Notes under the pieces: generated by a model
What the model saw: only the letters and a program-made list of their open reading frames with translations
Database searches by the model: none
What the model was told of the DNA's origin: nothing
Part shown: positions 1 through 6,186 of the stretch, piece by piece
How the letters are laid out: each line of letters begins with the position of its first letter
Numbering within the stretch: position 1 is the first letter of the stretch
From: Brevundimonas sp. UBA5866
GTDB taxonomy: Bacteria; Pseudomonadota; Alphaproteobacteria; Caulobacterales; Caulobacteraceae
Reading direction: 5' to 3'
Assembly (NCBI RefSeq): GCF_002432125.1
Contig: NZ_DJFS01000022.1
Location: 1-9,328 of the forward strand
DNA length: 9,328 nt
Position numbers and translations under genes: made by a program

Positions 1-34
1 CCGTCCACAGATGACAGCACCGGTGGGCCAGTTC
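1..34. other. Left flank, no gene visible
   Basis: These 34 bases lie downstream of the stop codon of the minus-strand response regulator. They are too short to call a gene, and I see no stem followed by a T-run that would mark an intrinsic terminator. Confidence 0.5.
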
Positions 35-667
35 TTAATCGATCTTACCAAGATACCGGGCGCTGTTTAAGATGGCTTGGCTACGGTTAGGCGTGCCCAG
101 CTTCTTTAGAATGGCTGAAACATGCTGTTTGACGGTCCCCTCAGTCAGACCTAATTCCCCGGCGATTTGCTTGTTTAACTTACCCTCGGCCATCGCTTTC
201 AATACGCGCATCTGGGCTTTGGAAAGCGTTAGCAAACGTTTGTGGTAATCCTCTGTATGGTCTTGCGAAGTGATACCGATTGGGAAAATCTTATCCCCTC
301 GCATCACGCCGCCTATAGCATTGACTAATGTTTCTACGGGTTCAGCCTTGCTCAAATAGGCGTCCACATCAAACGACCGCGCCATGGAAACCATGTGTGG
401 ATCTACGCGCGCGGAAATGATCGCGAATTGGGATTTGGGCAAAATCTGCTGCAGCTGGATCAGCGCGCTGAACCCCTCAGCGTCTGGCAGCATAAGATCC
501 AACATAACCATGCGCACGCGCTGGGAATGCCGACGGGCAAAGCTTTCCGCTTCAGCAGCGCTGGAAACCCGGCCAACCTCGAACTGCGGATAGGCTTTCG
601 CCACTGCCGCTTCCAGAGCCTCGGCCACGAGCGGGTGATCATCAACAATAAGAACTATCCAACGCAT
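35..667 (-). CDS. NarL/FixJ-family response regulator (REC + LuxR-type HTH)
   Basis: A cytoplasmic two-component output protein of 210 residues, the usual length for the NarL/FixJ family. The receiver domain spans about residues 4-122. The acidic pair is Asp9-Asp10, the phospho-acceptor is Asp57 in VMLDLMLPD, the switch serine is Ser85 and the conserved lysine is Lys107. The LuxR-type helix-turn-helix spans about 145-205 and contains NKQIAGELGLTEGTVKQHVS, the typical recognition segment. ATG at 667 is the only sensible start, because an in-frame stop lies seven codons upstream. A GAGGA motif sits about 13 nt before it, a rather long spacing. The gene is transcribed divergently from the DUF4402/chaperone/usher operon, so its most likely target is the shared 668-855 region (inference). 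No kinase gene is adjacent on its own side. The likely partners are the kinase, receiver and Hpt genes beyond the fibre operon. The domain assignment is firm; the target is not shown by sequence. Confidence 0.93.
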   Translation of the reverse strand: MRWIVLIVDDHPLVAEALEAAVAKAYPQFEVGRVSSAAEAESFARRHSQRVRMVMLDLMLPDAEGFSALIQLQQILPKSQFAIISARVDPHMVSMARSFDVDAYLSKAEPVETLVNAIGGVMRGDKIFPIGITSQDHTEDYHKRLLTLSKAQMRVLKAMAEGKLNKQIAGELGLTEGTVKQHVSAILKKLGTPNRSQAILNSARYLGKID

Positions 668-703
668 TATACCAACGCTTCCTCTTCATATTGGGAAGCT
701 GAA

Positions 704-725
704 CGCGGGCATTGAAGTTCCCGCG
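704..725. repeat. Inverted repeat in the divergent promoter region
   Basis: CGCGGG at 704-709 is matched exactly by CCCGCG at 720-725, with a 10-nt spacer. It lies 37 bp from the regulator start codon and about 130 bp from the pilin-like start. It could be an operator dyad for the LuxR-type regulator or a hairpin in that gene's leader RNA. Short GC-rich dyads can arise by chance, so the function is only suggested. Confidence 0.4.
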
Positions 726-768
726 CTCGTCAGAAATGTAAGGCAAACCTATAACTTTGGTTCGAAAA

Positions 769-848
769 ACCCGTTTTTGCGGGTCCGGTTGATGGACCCG
801 TGCTGAAATGAGGAAGATTTGGGTCCCAACGCAGTTTTCAACCGTTGG
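769..848 (+). promoter_or_regulatory. Chain of alternative hairpins in the pilin-gene leader
   Basis: Four exact pairings compete in sequence. (A) ACCCG 769-773 pairs with CGGGT 780-784. (B) CGGGTCC 780-786 pairs with GGACCCG 794-800. (C) GGACCC 794-799 pairs with GGGTCC 821-826. (D) CCAACG 826-831 pairs with CGTTGG 843-848. Pairing A excludes B and B excludes C. C touches D at base 826. Stem D covers part of the TTGGAG ribosome-binding site before the ATG at 856. This layout could act as an RNA switch for the first gene, or some pairs could be DNA operators. The transcription start is unknown, so it is not certain that all segments are in the mRNA. Confidence 0.4.
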
Positions 849-850
849 AG
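846..850 (+). promoter_or_regulatory. Ribosome-binding site that fixes the start at 856
   Basis: TGGAG ends 5 nt before the ATG at 856. The earlier in-frame ATG at 808 has no purine-rich site at a usable distance and would put 16 residues in front of a normal signal peptide. The start is therefore placed at 856. The first bases of this site can pair with 826-831. Confidence 0.7.
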
Positions 851-855
851 TTCTC

Positions 856-1386
856 ATGAACCGCTTCGCTCTCGTTTCCGCCCTCGCCGTTGCCGCTCTG
901 GGCTTTGCTGGTACCGCCTCGGCCCAATCGACCTCTTCGGCCTCGGGCCAAGGTTCGATCACCGTCATCCGTCCGCTGACCGTCACCAAGAGCGCGGACA
1001 TGAAGTTCGGCACCGTTGTACGTCCATCGACCGGTTCCGGTTCTGTCGTCGTCAGCAATGCTGGTGCTCGCACCGTTTCGGGCGGCGTTGTTGCCCTGAA
1101 CTCGGGTGACACCCCGCAGGCAGCCCAGTTCAACATCGACGGCGAAGGCGGCCAATCCGTCTCGGTCACCGTCCCGGCTACCTTCACCATGGCCAACGGT
1201 TCGGAAAGCCTGACCGTCACCACCAGCAACAATCTGGGCGCCAATGCATCGGCCCAAACCCTCAGCAACGCATTGGGTTCGGCAGGTTCGCTGAACGTAC
1301 GTGTCGGTGGTTCGGTCGCTCTGCCTTCGACCGCAGGGACCGGCGTTTACACGGGAACCTTCACCGTGTCGGCGGCCTATAACTAA
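856..1386 (+). CDS. DUF4402-family exported protein, probable major fibre subunit
   Basis: A 176-residue exported protein. A signal peptide covers residues 1-23, ending ASA before Gln24. The mature part opens with a flexible Ser/Gly stretch and then ITVIRPLTVTKSADMKFG (residues 35-52), the typical start of a DUF4402 domain. The rest is Ser/Thr/Gly/Val-rich beta structure without cysteine. The C-terminus has a glycine 14 residues from the end, a penultimate Tyr, and alternating hydrophobic residues at -2, -4, -6 and -8. Classical pilins use this signature for chaperone binding and donor-strand assembly. As first gene of a chaperone-usher operon, followed by an intercistronic hairpin, it is the best candidate for the abundant shaft subunit. 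Its codons are strongly biased (CGT, GGT, ACC, GTC, TCG), as expected for high expression. Family call is firm; the role as shaft subunit is inferred. Confidence 0.88.
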   Translation: MNRFALVSALAVAALGFAGTASAQSTSSASGQGSITVIRPLTVTKSADMKFGTVVRPSTGSGSVVVSNAGARTVSGGVVALNSGDTPQAAQFNIDGEGGQSVSVTVPATFTMANGSESLTVTTSNNLGANASAQTLSNALGSAGSLNVRVGGSVALPSTAGTGVYTGTFTVSAAYN

Positions 1387-1394
1387 GGAATGAT

Positions 1395-1420
1395 GGCCGC
1401 TGCGCCTATCCGCAGCGGCC
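1395..1420 (+). terminator. Intercistronic hairpin after the pilin-like gene (attenuator or mRNA stabiliser)
   Basis: GGCCGCTGCG at 1395-1404 is followed by a 6-nt loop and its exact complement CGCAGCGGCC at 1411-1420. It begins 8 nt after the stop codon of the DUF4402 gene. No T-run follows, so it is not a classic intrinsic terminator. In this position it could cause partial termination or protect the 3' end of a processed pilin mRNA, giving excess subunit over chaperone and usher. The stem is certain; the effect is inferred. Confidence 0.7.
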
Positions 1421-1427
1421 TCCCGGT

Positions 1428-1434
1428 GGGTGAG
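1428..1434 (+). promoter_or_regulatory. Ribosome-binding site that fixes the chaperone start
   Basis: GGGTGAG at 1428-1434 lies 7 nt before the ATG at 1442. The alternative GTG at 1430 would lie inside this motif and has no purine-rich site of its own. ATG 1442 is therefore preferred, removing four residues from the longest frame. Confidence 0.6.
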
Positions 1435-1441
1435 ATTTGGT

Positions 1442-2290
1442 ATGAGACAGGGCTGGCCTCAATATGTTGCAAACACCGTGGCTGCTGCGGCTCTGGCCCT
1501 CTCCGCCAGCGTCCTGCCCACGAATGCCCAAGTCGGTGCCGATCTGAACATCTCGCCCAAGCGTGTGGTGTTCGCCCCCGGCGAGCGCAGCGCGATCGTC
1601 TATGTTTTCAACCAGGGCGACCAACCAGCGACATATACGGTCGACCTGGTCGACCGCATTATGCTGCCCGATGGCCAGATCATCGCCGCCTCAGAACGTC
1701 CTGAACTGGACATTTCGTCGGCTGCAGATTTGGTCGAACACACCCCCCGTCGGGTAACCCTCCAGCCACGCGAAAGCCAGGCCATCCGTTTGCGTGCCCG
1801 CCCCGCTGGGGATGGCTCGGCCGAGCACCGCTCACATCTGACCATCACCGCTCTTCCCCCTGAGGACAGCGGTTTTACTGCAGCGCAGGCGGCTGCTGGC
1901 AATGAGGACGATCTCGCCCTTCAGGTCATTGCCCTGTTCAGCGTCAGCATCCCTGTCATCGTACGCGACAACGCTGCCGATGCCCGCGCCGGCATCAGCA
2001 ACGCCCGTCTGGAGCAGGGAGCATCAGGCACTGAATTGGTCTTCGACATCGACCGTCTTGGCGCGAACTCCGTTTACGGCGATCTTGAAGTCCGTCTCGG
2101 CACCGCAGACGACGCGCCCCTGATGACGCTGGTGCGCGGCGTGGCTGTCTATCCGGAAATCAACAAACGCACTGTCCGCCTAGCCCTGCCACAAGCGGTA
2201 CCCGCCGGTCAGGCTTTGACGCTTGTCTATCGGGACGATGATGCGCGTCCGGGCGAGGTGCTGGCAGTCACGCGGATTTCAGCCCCGTGA
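1442..2290 (+). CDS. Periplasmic PapD-like pilus-assembly chaperone
   Basis: A 282-residue exported protein. The signal peptide ends TNA before Gln30. The first Ig-like domain starts with LNISPKRVVFAPGERSAIVY, the usual first strands of a pilus chaperone. The F1 strand is around EHRSHLTITALPP (128-140) and the G1 region around LALQVIALFSVSIPVIVR (158-175), where the IPVIVR end matches the family's siPV-x-x-R pattern. The second domain runs from about 178 to 282. Such chaperones bind subunits in the periplasm, complete their fold and deliver them to the usher. The linker between F1 and G1 (about 141-157) is long, as in FGL chaperones, but the protein has no cysteine to form their usual disulfide. 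It lies 55 bp after the DUF4402 gene and its last four bases overlap the usher start. Family call is firm; the fibre class is uncertain. Confidence 0.9.
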   Translation: MRQGWPQYVANTVAAAALALSASVLPTNAQVGADLNISPKRVVFAPGERSAIVYVFNQGDQPATYTVDLVDRIMLPDGQIIAASERPELDISSAADLVEHTPRRVTLQPRESQAIRLRARPAGDGSAEHRSHLTITALPPEDSGFTAAQAAAGNEDDLALQVIALFSVSIPVIVRDNAADARAGISNARLEQGASGTELVFDIDRLGANSVYGDLEVRLGTADDAPLMTLVRGVAVYPEINKRTVRLALPQAVPAGQALTLVYRDDDARPGEVLAVTRISAP

Positions 2291-5010
2291 AAGCCCTTGG
2301 CTTTGCCAGCGCTATCGCGCTGAGTTGGAGCCTAGCCGTCACCGTAGCCCACGCGCAGGATGGCGCGACGGCTGCGGCGCTGGTTGATGCCGCCTCGCCC
2401 CAACCCTTTAGCAGCGATGACCTTTTGTGGCTCGAGGTGCGCTCGGGCCCTGTCCTTCTGGCCGAATCCGTCAACGTGTACGCATCGCGGACGGGCGTGT
2501 TTGTGCCCATTGGCGAACTGTCGCGGGTACTGGATCTCGCTGTCGGCGTCTTTCCAACCCAACGCCGGGCCGAAGGCTGGATATTGTCGCCGGACCGCAA
2601 GCTGACGGTCGATCTGTCCAACGGCAAGGCCCTACTGGCAGGTCGCGAGGTCGCCATATCCGCCGACCAAGCCGCCATCTATGCCGATGACCTCTACCTT
2701 CGAATTGACGTGATTGAGCAGTTGCTCCCTGTGCGCCTGAAGCCTGATACCAGCGCTCAAGTCCTAGAGCTTACGCCGCTCGAGCCTCTGCCGTTTCAGC
2801 AACGCCTCGAACGCGACCAGCGTCGTGGCCGTCTGGGCCTGGGTGCCAGTGGCGATCAGCGTGTCGAGATCGCCACCCCTTATCAGGCCTTCACCGCCCC
2901 CGCCTTTGATATCAATATCGGCGGCCAAACGGGCCGCGACGGACGCGATCAGACCAGTCGTTATGACGTACGGGTTGCAGGCGACCTGCTATGGGCAGGC
3001 CTCGAGGCATGGATCGGGTCAGATGATGACGCAAACCTAAGCGACAGCCGCATCAGTCTTTCGCGCCGCGATAGCAAAGGCCATGCGCTGGGCGTTCTAG
3101 GCGGGACCCATGCGGGTATCGGCGATGTTTACACGCCATCGCTCGCGCTTGGGGCTGCCAGCATCAGCGGTCGCGGCCTGTTCTATACCTCGGCTCCGCG
3201 CGACAGTCTGGATATCGGCACGCCGCTGGATTTGCGCGGCGAGTTGGCCGTTGGCGAAGAAGTCGAACTGTATGTGAACGAGATCCTTTATGGATCGCAG
3301 TCCACGCCGGTGCAGGGCCAGTACGAATTTCTGGACGTGCCGCTAGCCTATGGCCTGAACACGCTTCGTCTTGTTTTCTACGGACCGCACGGTGAAACAC
3401 GCGAGGCTGTACGCCGCATCAATTTCGGTGCCGGTCAGGTCGAGGCAGGCCGCGTCATCGTGCGTCTCGGTGCTGTAGATCAGGGCCGGACCCTGTTGGA
3501 CCTGAATGATGATCCCGTCCGCCAGCCAAGTGTTGTTCCGCATGGCATGCGTTTGGTCGCCGGTGTGGATTACGGGCTTTCGTCAGCAATAACCCTTTCG
3601 GGCGGTGTTGCCCGTTTTCGGCCTGTCGCGGACGAAGAGTCGCGTTCAATGGTCACGTTCGGCCTGCGGACGTCTTTAGGTCCCTTTGCGACGCAGATCG
3701 ACGCCGGTTGGGATGATCAGGATGGCCAGGCACTATCCGGCGGCTTTGCCGGAAGGGTATCGGGCATTTCCCTCGTCGGCAGGCATGCGGAGTACCGCAA
3801 CGGCTTTATCGACGAGACAAGGCAGTTGGGTCTGGGTAATGCCTCCCCATTACGACGGGCCAGCGATTTACGCGCCGACGGCCAGCTGAAAGGCCCGCAT
3901 TCCCAAACCATTCCCTGGTCACTCAATCTCAGGCGTCTCGAGCGCCGCGACAACAGCGCCCAGACGAATGCCGAACTGCGCGCCTCGACCCCAATCGGGC
4001 GTTTCTATGCGTCTAGCAGCATTGTCTGGGAAGAAGACAAGCGCGCCGATGAATCCCGTATCCAACGCTGGGCCGGAGCGAGCGACGTGGCCACATTGGT
4101 CGCGCGCCGCCTTCAACTGCGCGCCGGCCTGACCTACGGCCTTTCGCCCGACCTCAAGCTGGAGACGGGCTATCTGACCGCAGATTGGCAATTGCGCGAC
4201 AACCAGGCCCTGCGCTTTGGAGTAGTCCGCTCGCTGGGTTCAGAAACACGTACTACGGTTCAGGCCTCGCACATCTGGCGTGCCCGTCGCTTCGATCTTG
4301 CCGTGAACAGCGCCGTCGAGACTGAAACAGGTGAATGGCGTGTCGGCCTACAACTCGGTTTTGGTTTTGGGTATGACCCCGTTAGTCGGGGCTATCGACT
4401 GGTTCGCAGCGGCGGTGCATCAGGCGGAGCAGCGGCCATCAATGCCTGGATAGATGCCAATGGTGACGGTATCCGCCAGTTCGACGAAGAGGGCGTTGCT
4501 GGCATCATAGCCGATGTTCCAACCGACACGCTCACCACGGATACCGCCGGCACAGCCTATGCGCCCGGCTTGGGCGACCCCGGCACTGCGGTCATTCGCC
4601 TCAACACCGAAGCGGTGGAGGACCCCTATCTCGTCGGCGGGCCTACCCTGCTTGCTGTCGAGCCCCGGCCGGGACGCACGGTTATCGTCAACTATCCGAT
4701 GCAGCGATCCTCAGAAGTCGAACTCCGCGTCGTACTGGAACGCGTGGCAGGCGATAACCGTGCCTTGTCCGCCGTCAATATCGAATTGGTCGACAAGGAT
4801 GGAAAGGTCATCAGCACCCGAAGCGACCACGCCGGTATCGCCTTCATCGAAGGCGTGCCTCCGGGCGAATACCGCGTCCGACTGAATGCGGAACAAGCGT
4901 CCACGCTGGGGCTTACAATGGACGATGAAGTACAGGTTCTTATCCCGCCTACGGGCGGTTTCGTCCGGGCCGGCACAATCATGGTCAGCCTGAAAGGAGC
5001 CAACTCATGA
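2287..5010 (+). CDS. Outer-membrane usher with C-terminal Ig/SdrB-like modules
   Basis: A 907-residue exported protein starting at GTG within a GTGA overlap with the chaperone stop. No good ribosome-binding site precedes it, so translational coupling is likely. The signal peptide ends AHA before Gln24. An N-terminal periplasmic domain spans about 44-155. A beta-barrel region follows from about 190. It is interrupted by a plug-like Ig domain at about 315-395 (LRGELAVGEEVELYVNEILY, then YEFLDVPLAYGLNTLRLVFY), as in fimbrial ushers. The barrel resumes to about 710. After it comes INAWIDANGDGIRQFDEEGV (718-737), a calcium-loop-like start of an SdrB/dockerin-type segment. A carboxypeptidase-regulatory-like Ig module follows (about 805-907, with PPGEYRVRL). 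The whole protein lacks cysteine, unlike classical ushers with a C-terminal disulfide. Its role is to receive chaperone-subunit complexes and export the fibre. It belongs to the alternate usher types rather than the PapC/FimD type; the exact clade is not resolved. Confidence 0.85.
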   Translation: MKALGFASAIALSWSLAVTVAHAQDGATAAALVDAASPQPFSSDDLLWLEVRSGPVLLAESVNVYASRTGVFVPIGELSRVLDLAVGVFPTQRRAEGWILSPDRKLTVDLSNGKALLAGREVAISADQAAIYADDLYLRIDVIEQLLPVRLKPDTSAQVLELTPLEPLPFQQRLERDQRRGRLGLGASGDQRVEIATPYQAFTAPAFDINIGGQTGRDGRDQTSRYDVRVAGDLLWAGLEAWIGSDDDANLSDSRISLSRRDSKGHALGVLGGTHAGIGDVYTPSLALGAASISGRGLFYTSAPRDSLDIGTPLDLRGELAVGEEVELYVNEILYGSQSTPVQGQYEFLDVPLAYGLNTLRLVFYGPHGETREAVRRINFGAGQVEAGRVIVRLGAVDQGRTLLDLNDDPVRQPSVVPHGMRLVAGVDYGLSSAITLSGGVARFRPVADEESRSMVTFGLRTSLGPFATQIDAGWDDQDGQALSGGFAGRVSGISLVGRHAEYRNGFIDETRQLGLGNASPLRRASDLRADGQLKGPHSQTIPWSLNLRRLERRDNSAQTNAELRASTPIGRFYASSSIVWEEDKRADESRIQRWAGASDVATLVARRLQLRAGLTYGLSPDLKLETGYLTADWQLRDNQALRFGVVRSLGSETRTTVQASHIWRARRFDLAVNSAVETETGEWRVGLQLGFGFGYDPVSRGYRLVRSGGASGGAAAINAWIDANGDGIRQFDEEGVAGIIADVPTDTLTTDTAGTAYAPGLGDPGTAVIRLNTEAVEDPYLVGGPTLLAVEPRPGRTVIVNYPMQRSSEVELRVVLERVAGDNRALSAVNIELVDKDGKVISTRSDHAGIAFIEGVPPGEYRVRLNAEQASTLGLTMDDEVQVLIPPTGGFVRAGTIMVSLKGANS

Positions 5011-5537
5011 CCCGATGGATTGTGGGCCTCATAGCGCTGTCTACGGTCTTTATGGCCATGCCCGCAGCGGCCCAGTTGTCAGTATCCCGTTCTCCAGCCG
5101 AAGCTCCAACGCTTGGCCGCACCATCCGCGGCCAGTCGACAACCATCTTTAGCGTCAGCACCAGCGGCGTGGTCACTCGCGTTTCAGGCGATTCAATCCG
5201 CTTGAGCACATCCTCCGTACGTACACCGACTATCACGGTATCCTGCGGATTTAACTCGCTGTCTTCGTTGTGCGCGTTGCGGCCGATCCGGGTGACCATC
5301 ACGCCCGCCGGTGGACAGGGACCGGCAACCATTACGCGGCTCAGAGTCGCCAACCTGCGCGGGGCCACCTACCGCAGCGGATCTCCGGCCGAAGGGGCAA
5401 CTGTCAGCTTCGATCTGGACCCTTTGGGCCTGTTCCGCGATGCAACCTTTGACTTGGGCATGGATGTCCGGCTGAATGGGGCCGCTCCCGGGGGCGAACA
5501 CCCGTTCGATTATCTGGTGACGGTGCAACTGCTATGA
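5007..5537 (+). CDS. Exported fibre subunit, DUF4402-like (probable minor or tip subunit)
   Basis: A 176-residue exported protein. It starts at ATG 5007, overlapping the usher stop by ATGA, with AAGGAG at 4994-4999 seven nt upstream. The signal peptide covers residues 1-22 (AAA before Gln23). The mature protein is rich in beta-forming Val/Thr/Ser. It holds its only two cysteines at Cys80 and Cys89, which could form a small disulfide loop. The C-terminal half (FDLDPLGLF, then FDYLVTVQLL) resembles the end of DUF4402 proteins. The last residues alternate hydrophobic at -2, -4, -6, -8 and -10, as in chaperone-bound subunits. Its position after the usher and its lower similarity to the first subunit suggest a minor, adaptor or tip component. 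Subunit status is well supported by context; the exact position in the fibre is inference. Confidence 0.75.
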   Translation: MTRWIVGLIALSTVFMAMPAAAQLSVSRSPAEAPTLGRTIRGQSTTIFSVSTSGVVTRVSGDSIRLSTSSVRTPTITVSCGFNSLSSLCALRPIRVTITPAGGQGPATITRLRVANLRGATYRSGSPAEGATVSFDLDPLGLFRDATFDLGMDVRLNGAAPGGEHPFDYLVTVQLL

Positions 5538-5920
5538 TCGCGATACTGCTAGCCTCGGCCATTGTACAGGCCAGCACGGGCGCACCGGATGCTACGGCAG
5601 CCATTACGGTGCACTCGGCCCTGAAAGTCTCCTCGGTGACCCCGATCCAACTTCGCACCAGCGCATTGAACAATCCGGCGATCATTGACGTGAGTGCCGA
5701 TCCGAACCGCGCCTACCGTCTGCAGGTCCAGACCTATTTGCTTCAAGCCGATGGAGAGACGTCGCCCACCAGCGCAGCGTGGGCCGACGCCAGCCCGACG
5801 CCTTTGCCCCACGTCGACGCCAATGGCAATGCCCGGATCAAGCTACCCGACATCGACGGATTCCTGCGCCATACCGCGACGGGAGTACCTATGCTTCCTG
5901 TGCGCGTCGTCTACGAATAG
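5534..5920 (+). CDS. Small exported protein, divergent DUF4402-like subunit
   Basis: A 128-residue protein starting at ATG 5534 in an ATGA overlap with the previous stop. The first 13 residues (MIAILLASAIVQA) look like a very short signal peptide without any Lys or Arg, which is unusual. ITVHSALKVSSVTPIQLRTS at 24-43 lines up by eye with ITVIRPLTVTKSADMKFGTV in the first subunit, suggesting a shared fold. The end, LPVRVVYE, has a penultimate Tyr and hydrophobic residues at -4, -6 and -8, again the chaperone-recognition pattern. There is no cysteine. It is the last gene of the fibre operon and its final 10 bp overlap the end of the opposing Hpt gene. It may be a terminal, anchor or regulatory subunit. 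It is probably real given coupling and pattern, but I cannot name its function. Confidence 0.68.
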   Translation: MIAILLASAIVQASTGAPDATAAITVHSALKVSSVTPIQLRTSALNNPAIIDVSADPNRAYRLQVQTYLLQADGETSPTSAAWADASPTPLPHVDANGNARIKLPDIDGFLRHTATGVPMLPVRVVYE

Positions 5921-6186
5921 AGGTCGCTTTCGGCGCGGATGATCTCGACCAACCGGTTCAGGGCTTCGTCCGACGGCCTGTTTCCAGCCCCAAACACCGC
6001 GTCGATCGCCAGCGCATATTCGGACAAGGCCGGATAACCGAACATGCCCGCTGCGCCTGCCAAACTATGCACGACTTGCTCCAGCACCTCGTAGTCACCG
6101 TCATAGATAGCACGCGATATCTTGTCGGCATCGGCGCGGGCCCGCTCTCTGAAGCGCGCTCGCAAAGCCTCCAGAGCGTCATTCAT
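5911..6186 (-). CDS. Hpt domain histidine phosphotransfer protein
   Basis: A 91-residue cytoplasmic four-helix protein consisting of little more than one Hpt domain. The phosphate-accepting histidine is His40 in VVHSLAGAAGMFGYPALSEY, the characteristic Hpt motif with the small residues that pack behind the histidine. Hpt proteins carry phosphate between receivers: here probably between the kinase or stand-alone receivers and the LuxR-type output regulator (inference). The start at 6186 overlaps the receiver stop by ATGA, so the two are translationally coupled. The stop overlaps the stop of the last fibre gene on the other strand by 10 bp, leaving no room for a separate terminator. It is the last gene of the phosphorelay operon. 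Confidence 0.9.
   Translation of the reverse strand: MNDALEALRARFRERARADADKISRAIYDGDYEVLEQVVHSLAGAAGMFGYPALSEYALAIDAVFGAGNRPSDEALNRLVEIIRAESDLYS

Larger units (their letters stand above)
668..855. promoter_or_regulatory. Divergent promoter/leader region between regulator and pilin-like gene
   Basis: This 188-bp gap separates two divergent genes and must contain both promoters. No strong sigma70 hexamer pair stands out. TATAAC at 750-755 is a fair -10 candidate for the plus strand but lacks a clear -35. TTGAAG at 712-717 could be a -35 but has only a weak -10 after it. The region is unusually rich in dyads: 704-709/720-725, AAAAA 765-769 with TTTTT 774-778, the 11-bp dyad TTGGGTCCCAA at 819-829, and the alternative hairpins listed separately. 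These are candidate regulator-binding sites or RNA structures. Confidence is high that it is regulatory and low for any particular element. Confidence 0.7.

Noticed and set aside
808..855. Earlier ATG at 808 as start of the DUF4402 gene.
   Set aside because: It has no ribosome-binding site and would add 16 residues before a complete signal peptide that has its own well-spaced site at 846-850.
642..1268. Long minus-strand open frame of 208 codons across the regulator start and the DUF4402 gene.
   Set aside because: It is antisense to a clearly recognised gene and its promoter region, has no family-like features, and reflects the biased codons of the plus-strand gene.
1395..1420. Calling the intercistronic hairpin a full intrinsic terminator ending the operon.
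   Set aside because: No T-run follows, and the next gene starts within 22 bp with matching function, so the operon almost certainly continues.
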